Shown piece after piece: positions 1 to 11,515 of a stretch of DNA of 64,000 bases. The translations under genes were made by a program, and so were the position numbers. Position 1 is the stretch's first letter. The number at the start of each line of letters is the position of its first letter. The notes below the pieces were generated by a model, which had not been told where the DNA came from, ran no database searches, and saw nothing but the letters and a program-made list of their open reading frames with translations. Source of the stretch: Malaya genurostris (Eukaryota; Arthropoda; Insecta; Diptera; Culicidae); assembly GCF_030247185.1 (NCBI RefSeq), contig NC_080572.1, positions 87,618,435 to 87,682,434 of the forward strand, written 5' to 3'.

Positions 1-928
1 ATGTGGCAGATAAAGCGCAACTCAGGCTTGTATGTATCCCTTCTTGACTGGTTCGGTGGTGCAAAGTGCTATGTTAGTCGTCTGACCAAATCTCCACTCC
101 GAGTTTGAAGTGGAAAAACAGGTGAACGTAGTGACATTACATACTCAACGAACGACGGTTGCAAAATGGTAGATTTATTGGTTAAATGGGGTTTGTTTCG
201 TATATTTGATAGTGGTTATTGTTACACTGTTCGAAAATTCTACACATAAGTGCCATTAAGTGAAAGAAGATCGTATCGGTTTGTTATTGCAATGGAATAA
301 TCGATTGAACATTTTAAATACCCATACTCGTTCTCTGATAAAAAAAGAACAATTATCATGTCGTTCGTTGTTCTACAAGTAGCTGCCGGTTATCACCAAC
401 GTTGTTACTGTTATCATACCACACTTGTTTCAATAGAATGCCGGAGTTCCATCGCTCATCGATCGCCAGCTCTGTTTTATACTTTGGCTCAAAAAATAAG
501 CGACAAATTTGTGCGTTGGTTTCGAAATTTTGCAACACTACAACAAAAGTATTGCACGTTGGCCAAACTTACTTTGCTAAAGACTGTCCCAGAAAGTATG
601 GACGCACTTTGATTTCGCTGGAAATAATTCACAAGTGTTAGATATTCGAATTTTATTCGATATACTGATAATATAAGACTAAAACAACAGAATATTATTC
701 TCAACATTTGCTACTTAGCCATTGTAGACTAGCTGGCGCACCTTCTTGCGAACGTTCCTCATTAAATTCCGTACAGACATCTTGGCGACAAGTTTTGACA
801 CTTTTTTCCAATGTTTCTCGAACTGTTGAACGGTTTTGGCTGCCGAGACATGTTTCCTTTTAAACGTGTAAATAAATTGAGTTATCGCGAAGCAACACGT
901 TTTTTAAGATGATATATTGATCGTGCGA
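1..928. other. No recognisable gene
   Basis: Mixed-composition DNA with only short open frames on both strands (for example 358-612 plus and 489-707 minus) and no motif that I recognise. The overlapping small frames are what chance predicts. It ends at the target duplication of the hAT element that follows. Confidence 0.6.
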
Positions 929-936
929 CGCTCACT

Positions 937-1763
937 TAGAGATGTGCGAAGCAGCTCATACCGGTGAGCAGCTCAGAACCGATCATCTCACTAAAGGGAA
1001 TTGATTCAATGTATCAGCTCATCAGCTCATTTAAATTGAACTGAAGGTTTTTTTTTTTTGAGCGCCGTTTTTTTGCGTCGTTTTTCTTCATATGCATGAT
1101 CGAGATCATTGATGTACAAAGAACAATACTATGCGAACTAACTTGTTTGCGAATTATTATTACGTCATATTTGAGAATATCTGCAAAAGTGGCATCCCTG
1201 AATGTACCTTAGCCTAATGAGTGAGAGTAAGATTTCTTTTTGACAACGGCTCATTCAATCTGTTAAAGAAGGATAAATACACATTTGAAAAAACGAACAA
1301 AAGCTCATGCACACATTTCTTCTCATTTATAACTCGCTCTTCAAGAGCCGAAAATCCGTTCAGCTTGTAGCTTGTTTTCACCTTACCAGCAGGGATGCGA
1401 GGTCATTTTCTTAAAAATCTGTGATCAAGCCAAAAACCTGTCTGTGCAAAATCTGTGCATAATAACTAATCGGAATCATTTTGGTAAGCAAAAAAAGGTC
1501 TCACTATTTCCTAACGCTCTGTAATTTTTGGTGCTAAACTGTGATCAATTTCAAAAATCTGTGATCGATTTCAGAAATCTGTGAAAATCTGTGCAAAAGG
1601 TTGAAAATCTATGGAACACAGATTAATCTGTGAACCTGGCAACCGTGCTTACCAGTGCGGTGAACTGGTGAACTGCGGTTCTTTTAAAAAGAGCTGTGAG
1701 CTATTAGCTCTTTTTAAAGACTCGATTCACTGGAATAGCTCAGGAACGAATTGCCCATCTCTA
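937..1763. mobile_element. hAT-type MITE (outer), 8-bp target duplication
   Basis: The element begins TAGAGATG and ends CATCTCTA, a short terminal inverted repeat, and is flanked on both sides by CGCTCACT (929-936 and 1764-1771). Eight-base duplications with short TIRs are typical of hAT transposons. It is 827 bp and encodes no transposase, so it is non-autonomous. Subterminal DNA is rich in AGCTC motifs (about 950-1030 and 1690-1745), which may be transposase-binding repeats. It contains a second, younger hAT-type element at 1390-1647. Confidence 0.8.
1390..1647. mobile_element. hAT-type MITE nested in the 937-1763 element
   Basis: A 258-bp element starting CAGGGATGCGAGGT and ending ACCTGGCAACCGTG, which are imperfect inverted ends. 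It is flanked by exact CTTACCAG duplications (1382-1389 and 1648-1655). The 8-bp duplication and CAGGG-type ends fit hAT. The interior repeats ATCTGTG-type phrases (about 1419-1640) and has no coding capacity. Its position dates it as younger than the outer element. A related copy lies at 11730-12002. Confidence 0.82.
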
Positions 1764-1932
1764 CGCTCACTGCAAAAGTGAGTTACAGAAATAGCAGACG
1801 CGTGACACCCTCCGTTTCTTAATCATGCAAGGTTTCAGCACGCCCATAGCGAAAATGAGTCATACGAATAGTACTCAGGATATTCTTATTATAAAATAAA
1901 TTGGATTAGGAATATAATTTCCTAAAAGTATT

Positions 1933-2590
1933 GTAAAAGTTTGCTGCATTAGGTTGCATATTTCGCTTCGGTACAACGTTTCCTAGGTAAAAATAGGTAA
2001 AATGATGTACAACTTTTTCAGAAAAGAATAAACCTATACATTACCTTCTACAAAATTATGGGATTTTATATTTTCTACAATTATTCCAAACAAAATATGT
2101 AAAAAAATAACTTGAAACAAGTTATGATTAGAAAACTAGTTTTAAGGGAGTTGTCATAGTTCAATAACTAATACTAACTTTGGAATGGCCTAAAAGAAAG
2201 TTCCATCGAGTTCCACTTAGAATTTTTTTTATAGCATTGGGCATATCTTTACCTATAAATTTTGTAAAAATCAGCTGCATAATGTTGCATATTTCGCTTC
2301 GGTGTAATGTTTTATCATAGGTAAAAAAAAGGTAAAATGTTGTATAACTTTGCCAGGAAATAACAAACCTATGCACTACCTTCAACAAAAATATGGGATT
2401 TTTTTATTTTCATCAATTATTCCAAACAAAGTATGCATAAAAAATAAACTTGAAACAAGTTATGCATAAAAAATTGATTTTAGGGGGGTTGCCATAAAAA
2501 GGCTTTGTATATCCGAAACGGTGTGACCTACACTTTTGGTATATTTGACAAAGTAAATTATTTTCAGTAGTTCTAAAACTTTGTAGAAGA
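1933..2590. repeat. Tandem duplication, ~330-bp period
   Basis: Two diverged copies in direct orientation. Shared landmarks are TTGCATATTTCGCTTCGGT near 1954 and 2284, CTTGAAACAAGTTATG near 2112 and 2450, and ATTCCAAACAAA near 2085 and 2419. The unit is noncoding. Small minus-strand frames inside it (2161-2388, 2413-2658) look accidental. Confidence 0.7.
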
Positions 2591-2765
2591 AACAAATTTT
2601 CTATCTCTTCAGAAAAAAAGTTATAATTATATTCTTTGTCAAAGTAGGCCATGAACAATTAGGGATAGAATCAAATTACGCGGTATATATTTGTAAAAAA
2701 ATTCTCAAAAGCAACTATATGCATTAAAAGAATGGTTTGGGAGCTACTGATTTATGTCCACGTTT

Positions 2766-3173
2766 TTATTGATTCGAACTACTGTGCCTCGGCCTGATCG
2801 ATGCTTTTTGTTTCGGACTATGTTTTGGTTGTTTCTGCTTCTTATAGGTTAGAAGATTCAAACGTTCTTTAGCACGAAGAACATGTGACTTCGAAGTGCC
2901 TACTTTTTTGACCACATCCCGAACTGAAACCTCTTTCTTTTGCTCGAACGCCTTCAGTATACGTTTATCCAACTGAGGGTTAGCAGGACCTTTTTTTCGA
3001 CCCGTTTTCGGTTTATCCTCAAAGGTGTTATCCTCACCGAACTTCCTGATTGCATTTCGCACGGCTTTTTCACTTACTCCTTCCGTTTTTGCTATCTTTC
3101 TCAGTGACAGTCCGCGTTCTGTGCACCATTTGTACACCATTTTTTGACGTTGTTCTGCTGAAAGTCCACGCAT
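2766..3173 (-). pseudogene. Tc1-like transposase, DNA-binding N-terminal part only
   Basis: A 135-codon minus-strand frame with an N-terminal paired-type helix-turn-helix domain (about residues 5-45, containing LSLRKIAKTEGVSEKAVRNA). A basic GRKKG linker (about 58-62) follows, then a second helix-turn-helix (about 80-110, VRDVVKKVGTSKSHVLRAKE). This two-part layout is the DNA-binding region of Tc1-like transposases. The basic tail (KKQKQPKHSPKQ) is normally followed by the DDE/D catalytic domain, which is absent here: the frame stops after a short degenerate tail. A functional transposase of this group has about 340 residues, so this is a truncated relic unless domesticated as a DNA-binding protein, for which there is no evidence. 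No terminal inverted repeats were found around it. Confidence 0.75.
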
Positions 3174-3494
3174 TTCGAAACAAACTAATGAAAACGAATA
3201 AACAACTGCACAAGTGGTTAGAGAAGAGTGTACACAACAGGACTTTGAAAACCCTTACGCATTTTTGTAATGGTTTTCAAGGATTATCAATAAACCGGAA
3301 TCCGTCATCTTGGATTTCGAAACGACCCCTAACATTGTTTTCCGGCACCTATTCAAAGCAGGATTTTTTTTCAATATGGCGATTACTTCCTTGTTGAACC
3401 TGTGATTTTTAAAAATCAGTGCCAAAAAGCATTTTGTGCGAACGTCTGTAAAACAGGAATTTATCGACATGCGAATTTGCCAAGAAGCTAAAAC
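3174..3494. other. Intergenic, nothing recognised
   Basis: About 320 bp between the transposase relic and the next TIR element, with no recognisable motif. Confidence 0.4.
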
Positions 3495-3862
3495 TACACA
3501 GAAAAAAATCTTATGAATTTTACAGGTAACATAATTCTACAAACGATACAATTCCTAGCTATTTAACTTGTCAAGTGACGCAATATTTCATTCGCACAGA
3601 ATTTTACTGATTCCGAGTGTAATTTACACTTGGCTACCAAGTGCCGCTGTATGGATTTATATGTATCATTTATTCATTGAAAAAACGTGTACTTCTGTGG
3701 CTCAGTCGATTAACGGCGTGCTTTGTGAACTAATGTTTCTCGGTTCAAGTCGTGTGCTGTTGCATCGGTCACACAATTTTACATGATCTTAAACATCAGT
3801 TTGTGTGATAAATAACGCTCCATTTATGTGCATCTTATCACAAGATTTTTTCGAACTGTGTA
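3495..3862. mobile_element. TIR element with an internal tRNA-like sequence
   Basis: Ends are imperfect inverted repeats: the left begins TACACAG then AAAAAAATCTT, and the right is its reverse complement with a 3-bp insertion (3842-3862). The interior holds a plus-strand tRNA-like stretch (3695-3775) with an A-box-like TGGCTCAGTCGATTAAC and a B-box-like GGTTCAAGTC. A related element with the same ends and the tRNA-like part on the minus strand lies at 23139-23571. The tRNA-like part alone recurs at 15697-15762. It could be a MITE that captured a SINE, or a SINE inserted in an old MITE copy that then spread. Confidence 0.55.
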
Positions 3863-4048
3863 CCGAAAAGTACCATGCTTTGTGTTCGCAAGTCATTTGA
3901 CCAGCGCTTGACTGTAGATCGAATGATTGGAAGTGGAACGAAGCGCAAAGTATGCTCCCGATAAATGGACAAGAAGGTGGTAGTAATTATTGAGAATAAT
4001 TCCAATCTTTTAATGCTCAATGTGGTACATAAGGTCAGGTACGTAAGG

Positions 4049-4265
4049 TTACCCGGGTTGGCGGCTCAATGCATACGGTGCTGGTCTTACAAGCCAGTTG
4101 TCATAAGTTCGAACTCCGACCTGGAATCATAGTGTCAGTAGGATCGTAGTACTAGCCATCCAATGATTCTGTACGCTAATAATCGGCTGCGAAGTCTGTT
4201 GAAACAGAAAGGATAAAATCCATAAATGTAATGTAATGCCAAGATTTTGCTTTTTAAGGTCAGGA
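4049..4265 (+). mobile_element. tRNA-derived SINE
   Basis: The head resembles a tRNA: CCGGGTTGGCGGCTCAATGC (A-box region), CTTACAAGCC (anticodon-arm-like) and AGTTCGAACTCC (B box). A tRNA-unrelated body follows (TGTCAGTAGGATCGTAG; GGCTGCGAAGTCTGTTGAAA), then a tail around AATGCCAAGATTTTGC. A second copy in the same orientation is at 62289-62503. AGGTCAGG occurs on both sides (4032-4039 and 4258-4265) and could be target-site remnants, but the spacing is uncertain. Confidence 0.7.
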
Positions 4266-4269
4266 AATC

Positions 4270-6790
4270 AAAATGAAACGTACAAGAAGTGAAAGAGATG
4301 CAAGGACTGATGGCGTACAATATTAAAATGGTGTCCAACCGTGATGACGAGCAAAATCTTACTGAAAAAATCGTGCTAAGGAGCTTTTCACTGATTTTTC
4401 GTATAATAATGAACGACGAAGCAAGACTTTAAACAGCTTCTGAGTCTGACTTTTTATACCGCAATTCGAAGGTACGCCGTTGCCAAGCATTTCCGGATAA
4501 AGAAAGCATCTAAATTTACGAAGAAGTATTTGATTTGGCAGGCCATATGTAGATGCGGTCGAAAATCTTAATGTTTTGTTTCTACTGACACCATCAATAA
4601 GTATGTACCTATACAAGAAATAATGTCTGTGGAAGTCTGTTTTGACTCGATGTACATATAACTCTACATTTCTTTTGCTGCTATTGTTTTGTAGTCCGAA
4701 ATTTAACGTGGACAGACTTTAACTGGCACACCTGGTATGATTACCATTTTCTGTAATTATTAAACTGTACTTCCTACACGTCGTCAATATGACAAACCAT
4801 TTCTTTTTTCGCGGATGGAGATCCGACTCGAGATTGAGTTGTGAAAAGGGCGAATGATTTTTTTGCATGCACTCTTTTCATACCATTACAGCTCGGAAAC
4901 TGTTGATTGCACAAAAATGGCAGTTCAATTGTAGTCATATATCTATGGCATGTCAGTTTTTCCAACCTATTTTCCTCGTTAGGTACTGAACAAGACTAAA
5001 ACAAATAGTTCAACAATATCTATTTTGAACTCAAAGTTTGGTGTTTATTTATTAATGTGAATTAAAAAGTAAAGAAGTTACTGCTGATATATTTATTCAG
5101 ACATTTGGTTAACTTCATGTTTCTGATGAAAATAGAACTCTACATAAAATAATACAATTTCACAGAAAAAAGTAATAAATTTACACATAGTTTTTTGAGA
5201 TATTTAGATATGAAATTCAAAGAACTCAGATTTTTTAATGAATTAATTTGATTTATTTCTGTTAATTGTTCAATTCTTTATAAAGCATTCGACTTTTTTT
5301 AACGGTATTCATTTTTTTAAGTACGAACCGTTTTCCTACAGCTTATTCTTCGACATCAACGTGCTATGATAAAAGTTACTCTGAGTATATTCATCGGTTT
5401 TAACTAGTGTTTAAGTGATTATTTTCCTTCAAAAATCAGAGTTTTTGGATATAACTAAGCATTACTTCAGCTGTAACTACTTAAGATTTCAAACGACATG
5501 AGTCACATTAACGCCAATTTGTTGATTTTAATTGCAAGTTAAAAATAAAATATCGATAAAAAACTTTTGGATGCTTTTTTTTCAATATTTTTTGTCCAGT
5601 TTTGAATTCTTCAAAATGCTTTAAATTTTGCCGGTGCATAATTTTTTTTAAGAGTGCCCAATCAAATTCCTACTTTTTTTTCTTTCACGGTACCATTATT
5701 CTACCAATAACAGTTTTCGAGTTACAGCAATTTGGAGAAACTGTCACGCAAAAATACATTCGTCGTTGAAAAAAGTCTTGGATCAAATTGGTCTTTCCAT
5801 CCAGACAATACAAATAGTTTGTCAAACCGAAAATGTGTGCAACGTTTCATCTAAATCGGAGCAAGTCGATTCGGATGACCTTTTCTGCTGTTAGTTTTTT
5901 AAAGTGCTCGTTTAGACAAAAAGTAACAAAGGAGAGCTAAAGCAAGCGTTAAAAAATGGCGAAAACACTCACACGAGCGTCAAAGTTTTTCTTGAAAAGC
6001 CTTTAATCTTTTAGGACCAACTGCAATGTGGGGTGCTAAACGTTGAGAATGCCAAGTGAACATCTCAACTCACAGAAAATAAATAAACAAAAACACGCTC
6101 CACGGTAATGGAATTTCATTCTGTTCAATTTGTCATACAAAGTCTGTTGCTCACGATTTATTGAGAGAAATAAAACTGCCGGACCGAATTCATTCCATTC
6201 AACACGAGTTTCCCACTTCACTTTTCAAGATTTTCATCGTTCGCTTGATTAAAGAACTCTCCTGCTGGCCAATGCTTCTTGTGACCTGTTCAGGAATATT
6301 TGGACAGAATTTTGTCGAGTGGAAGATTAGAGAACTGAATCGATTTAACACAGCCAAGTAGGACGGAATAAGCTCAACTAATTGCAAAAATGCTTATCAA
6401 ATCAAGGCGAGTGGTTTAATTGCAGTACGTCAAATACACTTTGTCCTGAGTGGATAACGAAAGTGATGACAACTCATCCGTAATGCAGGCAACAACTCAA
6501 AAAATTTCATTCGAAATGTTGGCAATTCCTCAAGCTTTATCTTGACAGATCATTTGCTCGTTTGGAATAACACTGACTAAAACATATTTCTTCCAAGCGG
6601 TTTCGTTTTTCTCCTTATACACTTTGACTTTGTCATGCATAGTTTGCATGATGCCAAACCTATCCCAAAACTGAAATTCGAATCTATTTCGATCCTGATT
6701 GATATACCATGTTTGCTCACACCCTCATTGCTAAGTGCGAACTCGATTTTGTTTCTCGAAATTTGTTTGTTTGAAGAAACGCACAAGCAA
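4270..6790. other. Long A+T-rich stretch without a recognised gene
   Basis: Only short, overlapping chance frames. Around 5640-5900 the text (for example CAGTTTTCGAGTTACAGCAATTTGG) resembles the generic dispersed-repeat phrasing seen elsewhere in the window, but no ends could be defined. Confidence 0.5.
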
Positions 6791-6797
6791 ACGCAAT

Positions 6798-6912
6798 GGA
6801 CCGTATACACTTCTTTTGTGTTCGACATACATTTATTTGTATCTATGCGAATTTGCGTGACCGTATACACTTCTTTTGTGTTCGACATACATTTATTTGT
6901 ATCTATGCGAAT
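6798..6912. repeat. Direct tandem duplication of ~60 bp
   Basis: A segment beginning GACCGTATACACTTC and ending CTATGCGAATT occurs twice with no mismatch that I can see, near 6799-6853 and 6859-6913. The period is 60 bp. The near-identity indicates a recent duplication. Frames read through it on both strands but carry no recognised domain. Confidence 0.85.
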
Positions 6913-6947
6913 TATACTTTCGGATATAGTTCTTTGAAGAATTTATA

Positions 6948-9723
6948 GCCCACTAGCTGAATTACCCGGCGTTGCTCGGAAATGTTTCGTGAAGGGAAGG
7001 CCGAAAAAAATTCTCGAAGTTGTCCTGCTTAGTAAAATACTTTGATTGTAGTGAAACATAACTTAGACGGAAACCCGATCGAACAATACTCCGTTCATGT
7101 TCATATTGCGAATGATCAGTGTTCCATGTCAGATCTCACAATAATCATAATTTTCATGGTATTCTCGACAAATTGGGTCAGTTTTATATTTGAACCCTCT
7201 TGTTAGGAACATTTAAAACACCTTTCTCTCTATAAATACCTTCTTAGTAACCTCCGAGTTTCATATGTATGTGTGCTTGTAACGTACTTCCGTATTTCTT
7301 CGTCACATTCGATCTACAATACTTTTGGCTTCCATGGCTATAATCACTTGCCACTCCCTTCTCTTTAAAAATTTTTTTGACATCATGAATTGCTCAAAAT
7401 TTTCCATCTGATAATGATTATTTTATAACGAAAGGCTGTTCAACATGATAACTACATTCGTACTATAGAATGACGTTTTTATATAATTTATTTTACCAAG
7501 GTTCTAACCATTTTGGTCGTTCATCGGAGAGAAAAACCTATAGAATAATGATTCAGTTAATACAATTGTTGTTGTAATCCTATTTCCTTCACGAGTCGAC
7601 AGTTTTCTCAATTAACATAATAAAATGCACATTGACTGTATGTTTTCGTCCATTCAGATCAATGTGGAAAATACTTATTTCCCCTTCCTCTTGTGAATAT
7701 TTTTGTGAACCTCGCTTAGTTGCTAGAAATATACTGTACTCGTAAAGAAGTACCAATTTTTCGTAAAACCCGATCAATTTTCTCATACACTATCCATGTT
7801 CGGGGCACTTGCTACTCTCTCTCACCCTCAAAATAACCTTATAATCTATTTTGATTTAACTTCCTTTTTGTCAGTGAACTTACTACAGATCTCCTCCATG
7901 ATTACCCTGAATAGTGTATCTGTGCTTTTCAAAAAATATCGATTCCCACCTTTGGTACATGTGCCAAACTTGGTGACGATTCGTTTAGTTGTTTCGTAGT
8001 TATGCTGAAACTTAAATACACTCGCGTTCATAGACAGATAAAGATTATTTTCCCTCAGCTCTTTGAATTCCGCGGCAAAATGGAACCGGATCCTTTGAAA
8101 TTATTCAAAGAAAAATACGACCTTGAAATTTTTGCCGCTCTCTTGTTTTATTGAAAATGGGAGATTAAAATTTATTTTCAAAAACCCCTTCTTCTAGTCT
8201 AAATGTCGATTCTATTCAAATTTCGTCATTGACCCTCTCCCCCCATGTTAAGGACACTTCCTACATACATTCCTCCCTGAAAATGTCTTAATGATCATTT
8301 CTGAAGAGCAAGAATTATCTGTGCCAAATTTGATAGCAATTCGTTCAGTAGTTCCGGAGTTGCGCCGTAACAAACATTACATCCCCTTTTTAGAGGGACG
8401 TACTACATCCACCCCACACGAATACCCTAAGTTGCACAAAAAGTATCTATGGTCTCCAAAAAGTATCGATTCTCGTCAAATTAAATAAATTTTTTCATTA
8501 CCCCTGTTAAGGATAGTTGCTACGTTCTCTCCCCCATACAAATACCCTTACAACTATCTCTGAAGAGCAAAAAGCAGCTATGCCAAGTGTGATAGCAATC
8601 CTTTCAGTAGTGTCGGAGTCATGCCGTTTCACCCCCCTTTTTTAATGCACTTGCTACATTCACTCCCCACATCTATCATACATAAGGTATGGGAAATGTT
8701 TGCATGATCTTCAAAAATTATCGATTTTTGTCAAATTTTATGAATTTTTTCCTTGGCTCCTTCTGTTAATGATACTTGCTACGCTTCCTCCCCTATAAAA
8801 ATACCTTTACGACTATTTCTGAACAGCAAGAAATAACTGTACTATATTTTATAGCAATTCGTGCAATAGTTCCGGAGTTATGCCGTCACAAACATTGCAC
8901 TCCTTTTTTAGAGGCACTTACTACACCCTCTCCTAACAGAATATCCTTATAATAGTTAGTTGTGCAAAAAGTGTCTTCGATTCTCGTCAAATTAGATAAT
9001 ATTTTTAATGATCACCTTTGTTAAGGACACTTGCTACGCTCCCTCCCCCATGGAAATACGCTTATGACCATCTCTGAAGAGCAAGAAGTACATGTGCCAA
9101 GTTTGATAGCAATCCGTTCAGTAATTCTGGAGTTATGCCATTACAAACATTACAACCCCCCCCCCTTTTAAAGGCACTTGCTACATCCACCCCCCATATA
9201 ATCATATCTAATATATGCAAAATTTTTCTATCGTCTTAAAAAAGTATCGATTCTCGTCAAATTAGACAAATTTTTTTATGTGCTCCCCCTGTTACGAACA
9301 TTTACTACGCTCCCTCCCCCCATATAAATACGCTTATGACCATCTCAGAAGAGCAAGAAGTTACTGTGCCAAGTTTGGTGGCAATCCGTTCAGTAGTTTC
9401 GGAATTATGCAGTTTTAAACATTACACCCCCCTGTTTAAAGGCACTTGCTACATCCACTCCCCATATAGTCATATCTAAGGTATGCAAAATGATTCTACG
9501 GTCTTCAAAACGTATCGATTCTTGTCAAGTTATATGAATTTTTCTATGACCCCCCCTTGTTTATGACACTTGATACGCTCCCTCCCCTATAAAAATATTC
9601 CTTAAACCATCTCTGAAATACAAAAAGTACCTGTGCCAAATTTGGTGGCAATCCGTTCAGTAGTTTCGAAGTTATCGCGTTACAAACATACAAACTTACA
9701 TCCATTTTTATATATATAGATTA
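6948..9723. repeat. Dispersed element with a ~265-bp internal tandem array
   Basis: The left edge carries the phrase TAGCTGAATTACCCGGCGTT and the right edge ends TTTTTATATATATAGATTA (about 9705-9723). Between them at least six diverged ~255-270-bp units are in direct array. Landmarks are GTTAAGGACACTTGCTACGC-type sequence near 8248, 8506, 8766, 9020, 9291 and 9558, GCAATCCGTTCAGTAGTT-type sequence, and AAAAAGTATCGATTCTCGTC-type sequence. Homopolymer C runs adjoin the TTTTTAGAGGCACTTGC phrase. No coding capacity. It is probably the repetitive noncoding part of a larger mobile element, but the class is not determined. Confidence 0.65.
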
Positions 9724-9759
9724 CCAGAAGCTCGAATATAGCAGTTTGGTGGCAAGGCC

Positions 9760-10640
9760 CGTGCTGAACTAACAATTGAAGAAATGTGAATATAAACTAA
9801 AATATGTGGAGCAGGGAAAAGCCCACTGGAGTTGAGAATTTTTAAACCTCTGCCACCAGCAGGCATAAAACCTCCTCATCTTTGTACCAATCTTTGATTC
9901 TAAAACTAACATGATAAGTGACTAAGAAACAATCGTTTGATTACATTTCGAGATACATGAAAATCGAAGATATTATATAAGTTAACGAATAAACGATACA
10001 CACTAGTAAATAGTTAATTGAATCCATAGTTTGATCTGGTGGGAGGTATTCTTAAAGAAGGGTGATAACGCAGACTACGACGATGAATGTCGAAATTAAT
10101 CAATTGAGATTTCGGGTCAATCGATACGTGATTTTAACAAATCGGTTATGAAAACTGCTTTTGAGACATTCCTACGAACAGATAATAGATCCAAGCCTAT
10201 AAGTTTACAGCGATCTTGGTAACTAGGTAGATTTGCAGGGTCGTTCCATGGTAGATTGCGTAGAGCAAACCGAACAAATTTTCGCTGGATAGCTTCGATG
10301 CGCTCATCGTCGATTTGATAGTAAGGTGACCAATTAATAGCGCCATATTCAAGCGTCGAACGGACTAGTGCACAATATAATGTCTTAAGGCAGTGTATAT
10401 TAACAAAGTTTTTGGTTACGCGAAAAATAAATCCTAGAAGCTTTGAAGCCTTGGAAATTATATAATCAATGTGGTTTTTGAAGTTTAACTTGGCATCAAG
10501 AATAATTCCTAAGTCCTTTACAAATGATTCGCGTCTCAACACTTTTCCCGTAATGTTGTATTCGTATCTTATAAACGAGTGTTTGTGAGATATAGAGCTA
10601 TAAGCATTTTTGGTGCTCATAAAAGGCTATTTTAAGGCCA
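9760..10640 (-). mobile_element. 5'-truncated Jockey-type LINE fragment
   Basis: A minus-strand fragment holding the C-terminal part of a reverse-transcriptase ORF (10117-10620), a frame-shifted C-terminal tail (about 10030-10115) and a noncoding 3' region to about 9760 with the phrase TATGCCTGCTGGTGGCAGAG. Loss of everything upstream is the usual result of incomplete target-primed reverse transcription. No target duplication was identified. Confidence 0.7.
10117..10620 (-). pseudogene. LINE reverse transcriptase, C-terminal (thumb and post-RT) fragment
   Basis: 167 codons. Residues about 30-60 (VKDLGIILDAKLNFKNHI) are the conserved segment after the RT palm. Residues about 80-125 (LYCALVRSTLEYGAINWSPY, then IEAIQRKFVRFALRNLPW) are the conserved C-terminal RT/thumb block of Jockey/I-superfamily LINEs. 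Fingers, palm and endonuclease are missing. The frame ends at SRID. In another frame the next bases can encode a tail ending RSNYGFN and a stop, so a frameshift lies near 10100-10117. The first Met is internal to the ancestral protein and is not a real start. Confidence 0.8.
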
Positions 10641-11130
10641 ATATTAGTGCTTACTGGTTACCTGGGTACATATAATGGTATGAGTGCGTAAACGCTCAAT
10701 TTTTACCGCTCTCGCCTCTCGTTGCTTAACCAATCAACAATTTCAGGCTCGTTTGAAAGCTACTGTTGGGGCTTTGATCAAGTTTGAATATCAAATGGGT
10801 GTCAGTTTTGGTTCCGGAGACATAATGGTACAAGTGACGTAACCGACAAAACGCTCGTTTTCTCGGATATGTATAAACCGTATTCAACAAGCTTATACTC
10901 GTGGATAAGGATTAGTGATTAAGTTCGAAGATCAAATGACTATCACTTCTGGTTCCGGAGATATAATCGTATAAGTGACGTAAACGACCAAATTCATTTT
11001 ACATCTTACCGCTTAATTTTTTGATAGATTGCTAAACCATTATGAACAAGTCTAGGCTCGTTTGATAGCTATTATTAGGTCATTGATGAGGATTGAAGAT
11101 CAAATGGCTATCAATTCTGGTTACGTTGAT
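10640..11130. repeat. Degenerate tandem repeat, ~165-bp unit
   Basis: The phrase GGTTCCGGAGATATAATGGTATAAGTGACG, in variants, recurs near 10810, 10950 and 11120. It is preceded each time by a TCGTTTGAAAGCTACTATT-like phrase and a GAAGATCAAATG phrase. A further isolated unit lies at 51060-51190, so this is a dispersed family that can occur in tandem. Noncoding. Confidence 0.6.
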
Positions 11131-11515
11131 ATAATGGTATAAATGACGGACACGACAAAACTCATTACCTTGGATGACACGAGACTTTCAAAAATGATCA
11201 AGTTCAAATGCAATATTGCTGATACATTTGGTTTGAGGAATGTGGCCGAATATATGACGCTTTTGTGAATATCTGAATGAATTTGCATCAAAAATAAGCC
11301 CAAATTCGAATTAGAAAAAAATCGAATGAAAAATTCGTGTTTTAATGAGACTGTTTGAATGACAAGAGAAAGGTGTTTTCACACCACTGGTTGATTAAGA
11401 ACAAGTTTTTAATTCAGTTCGTGTTCGCATCTCATCCGACACAGTCGCAAATCGTTTACAGTCGAGACAACAGAAACAAAGACAATACAGTGTAGTGAAC
11501 AATAGAGTGCACGAA

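Noticed and set aside
3695..3775. tRNA gene
   Set aside because: A- and B-box-like words are present but no acceptor-stem pairing, and the block recurs within repeats; tRNA-derived repeat instead. The same applies to 15697, 23283, 4049, 62289 and 49253.
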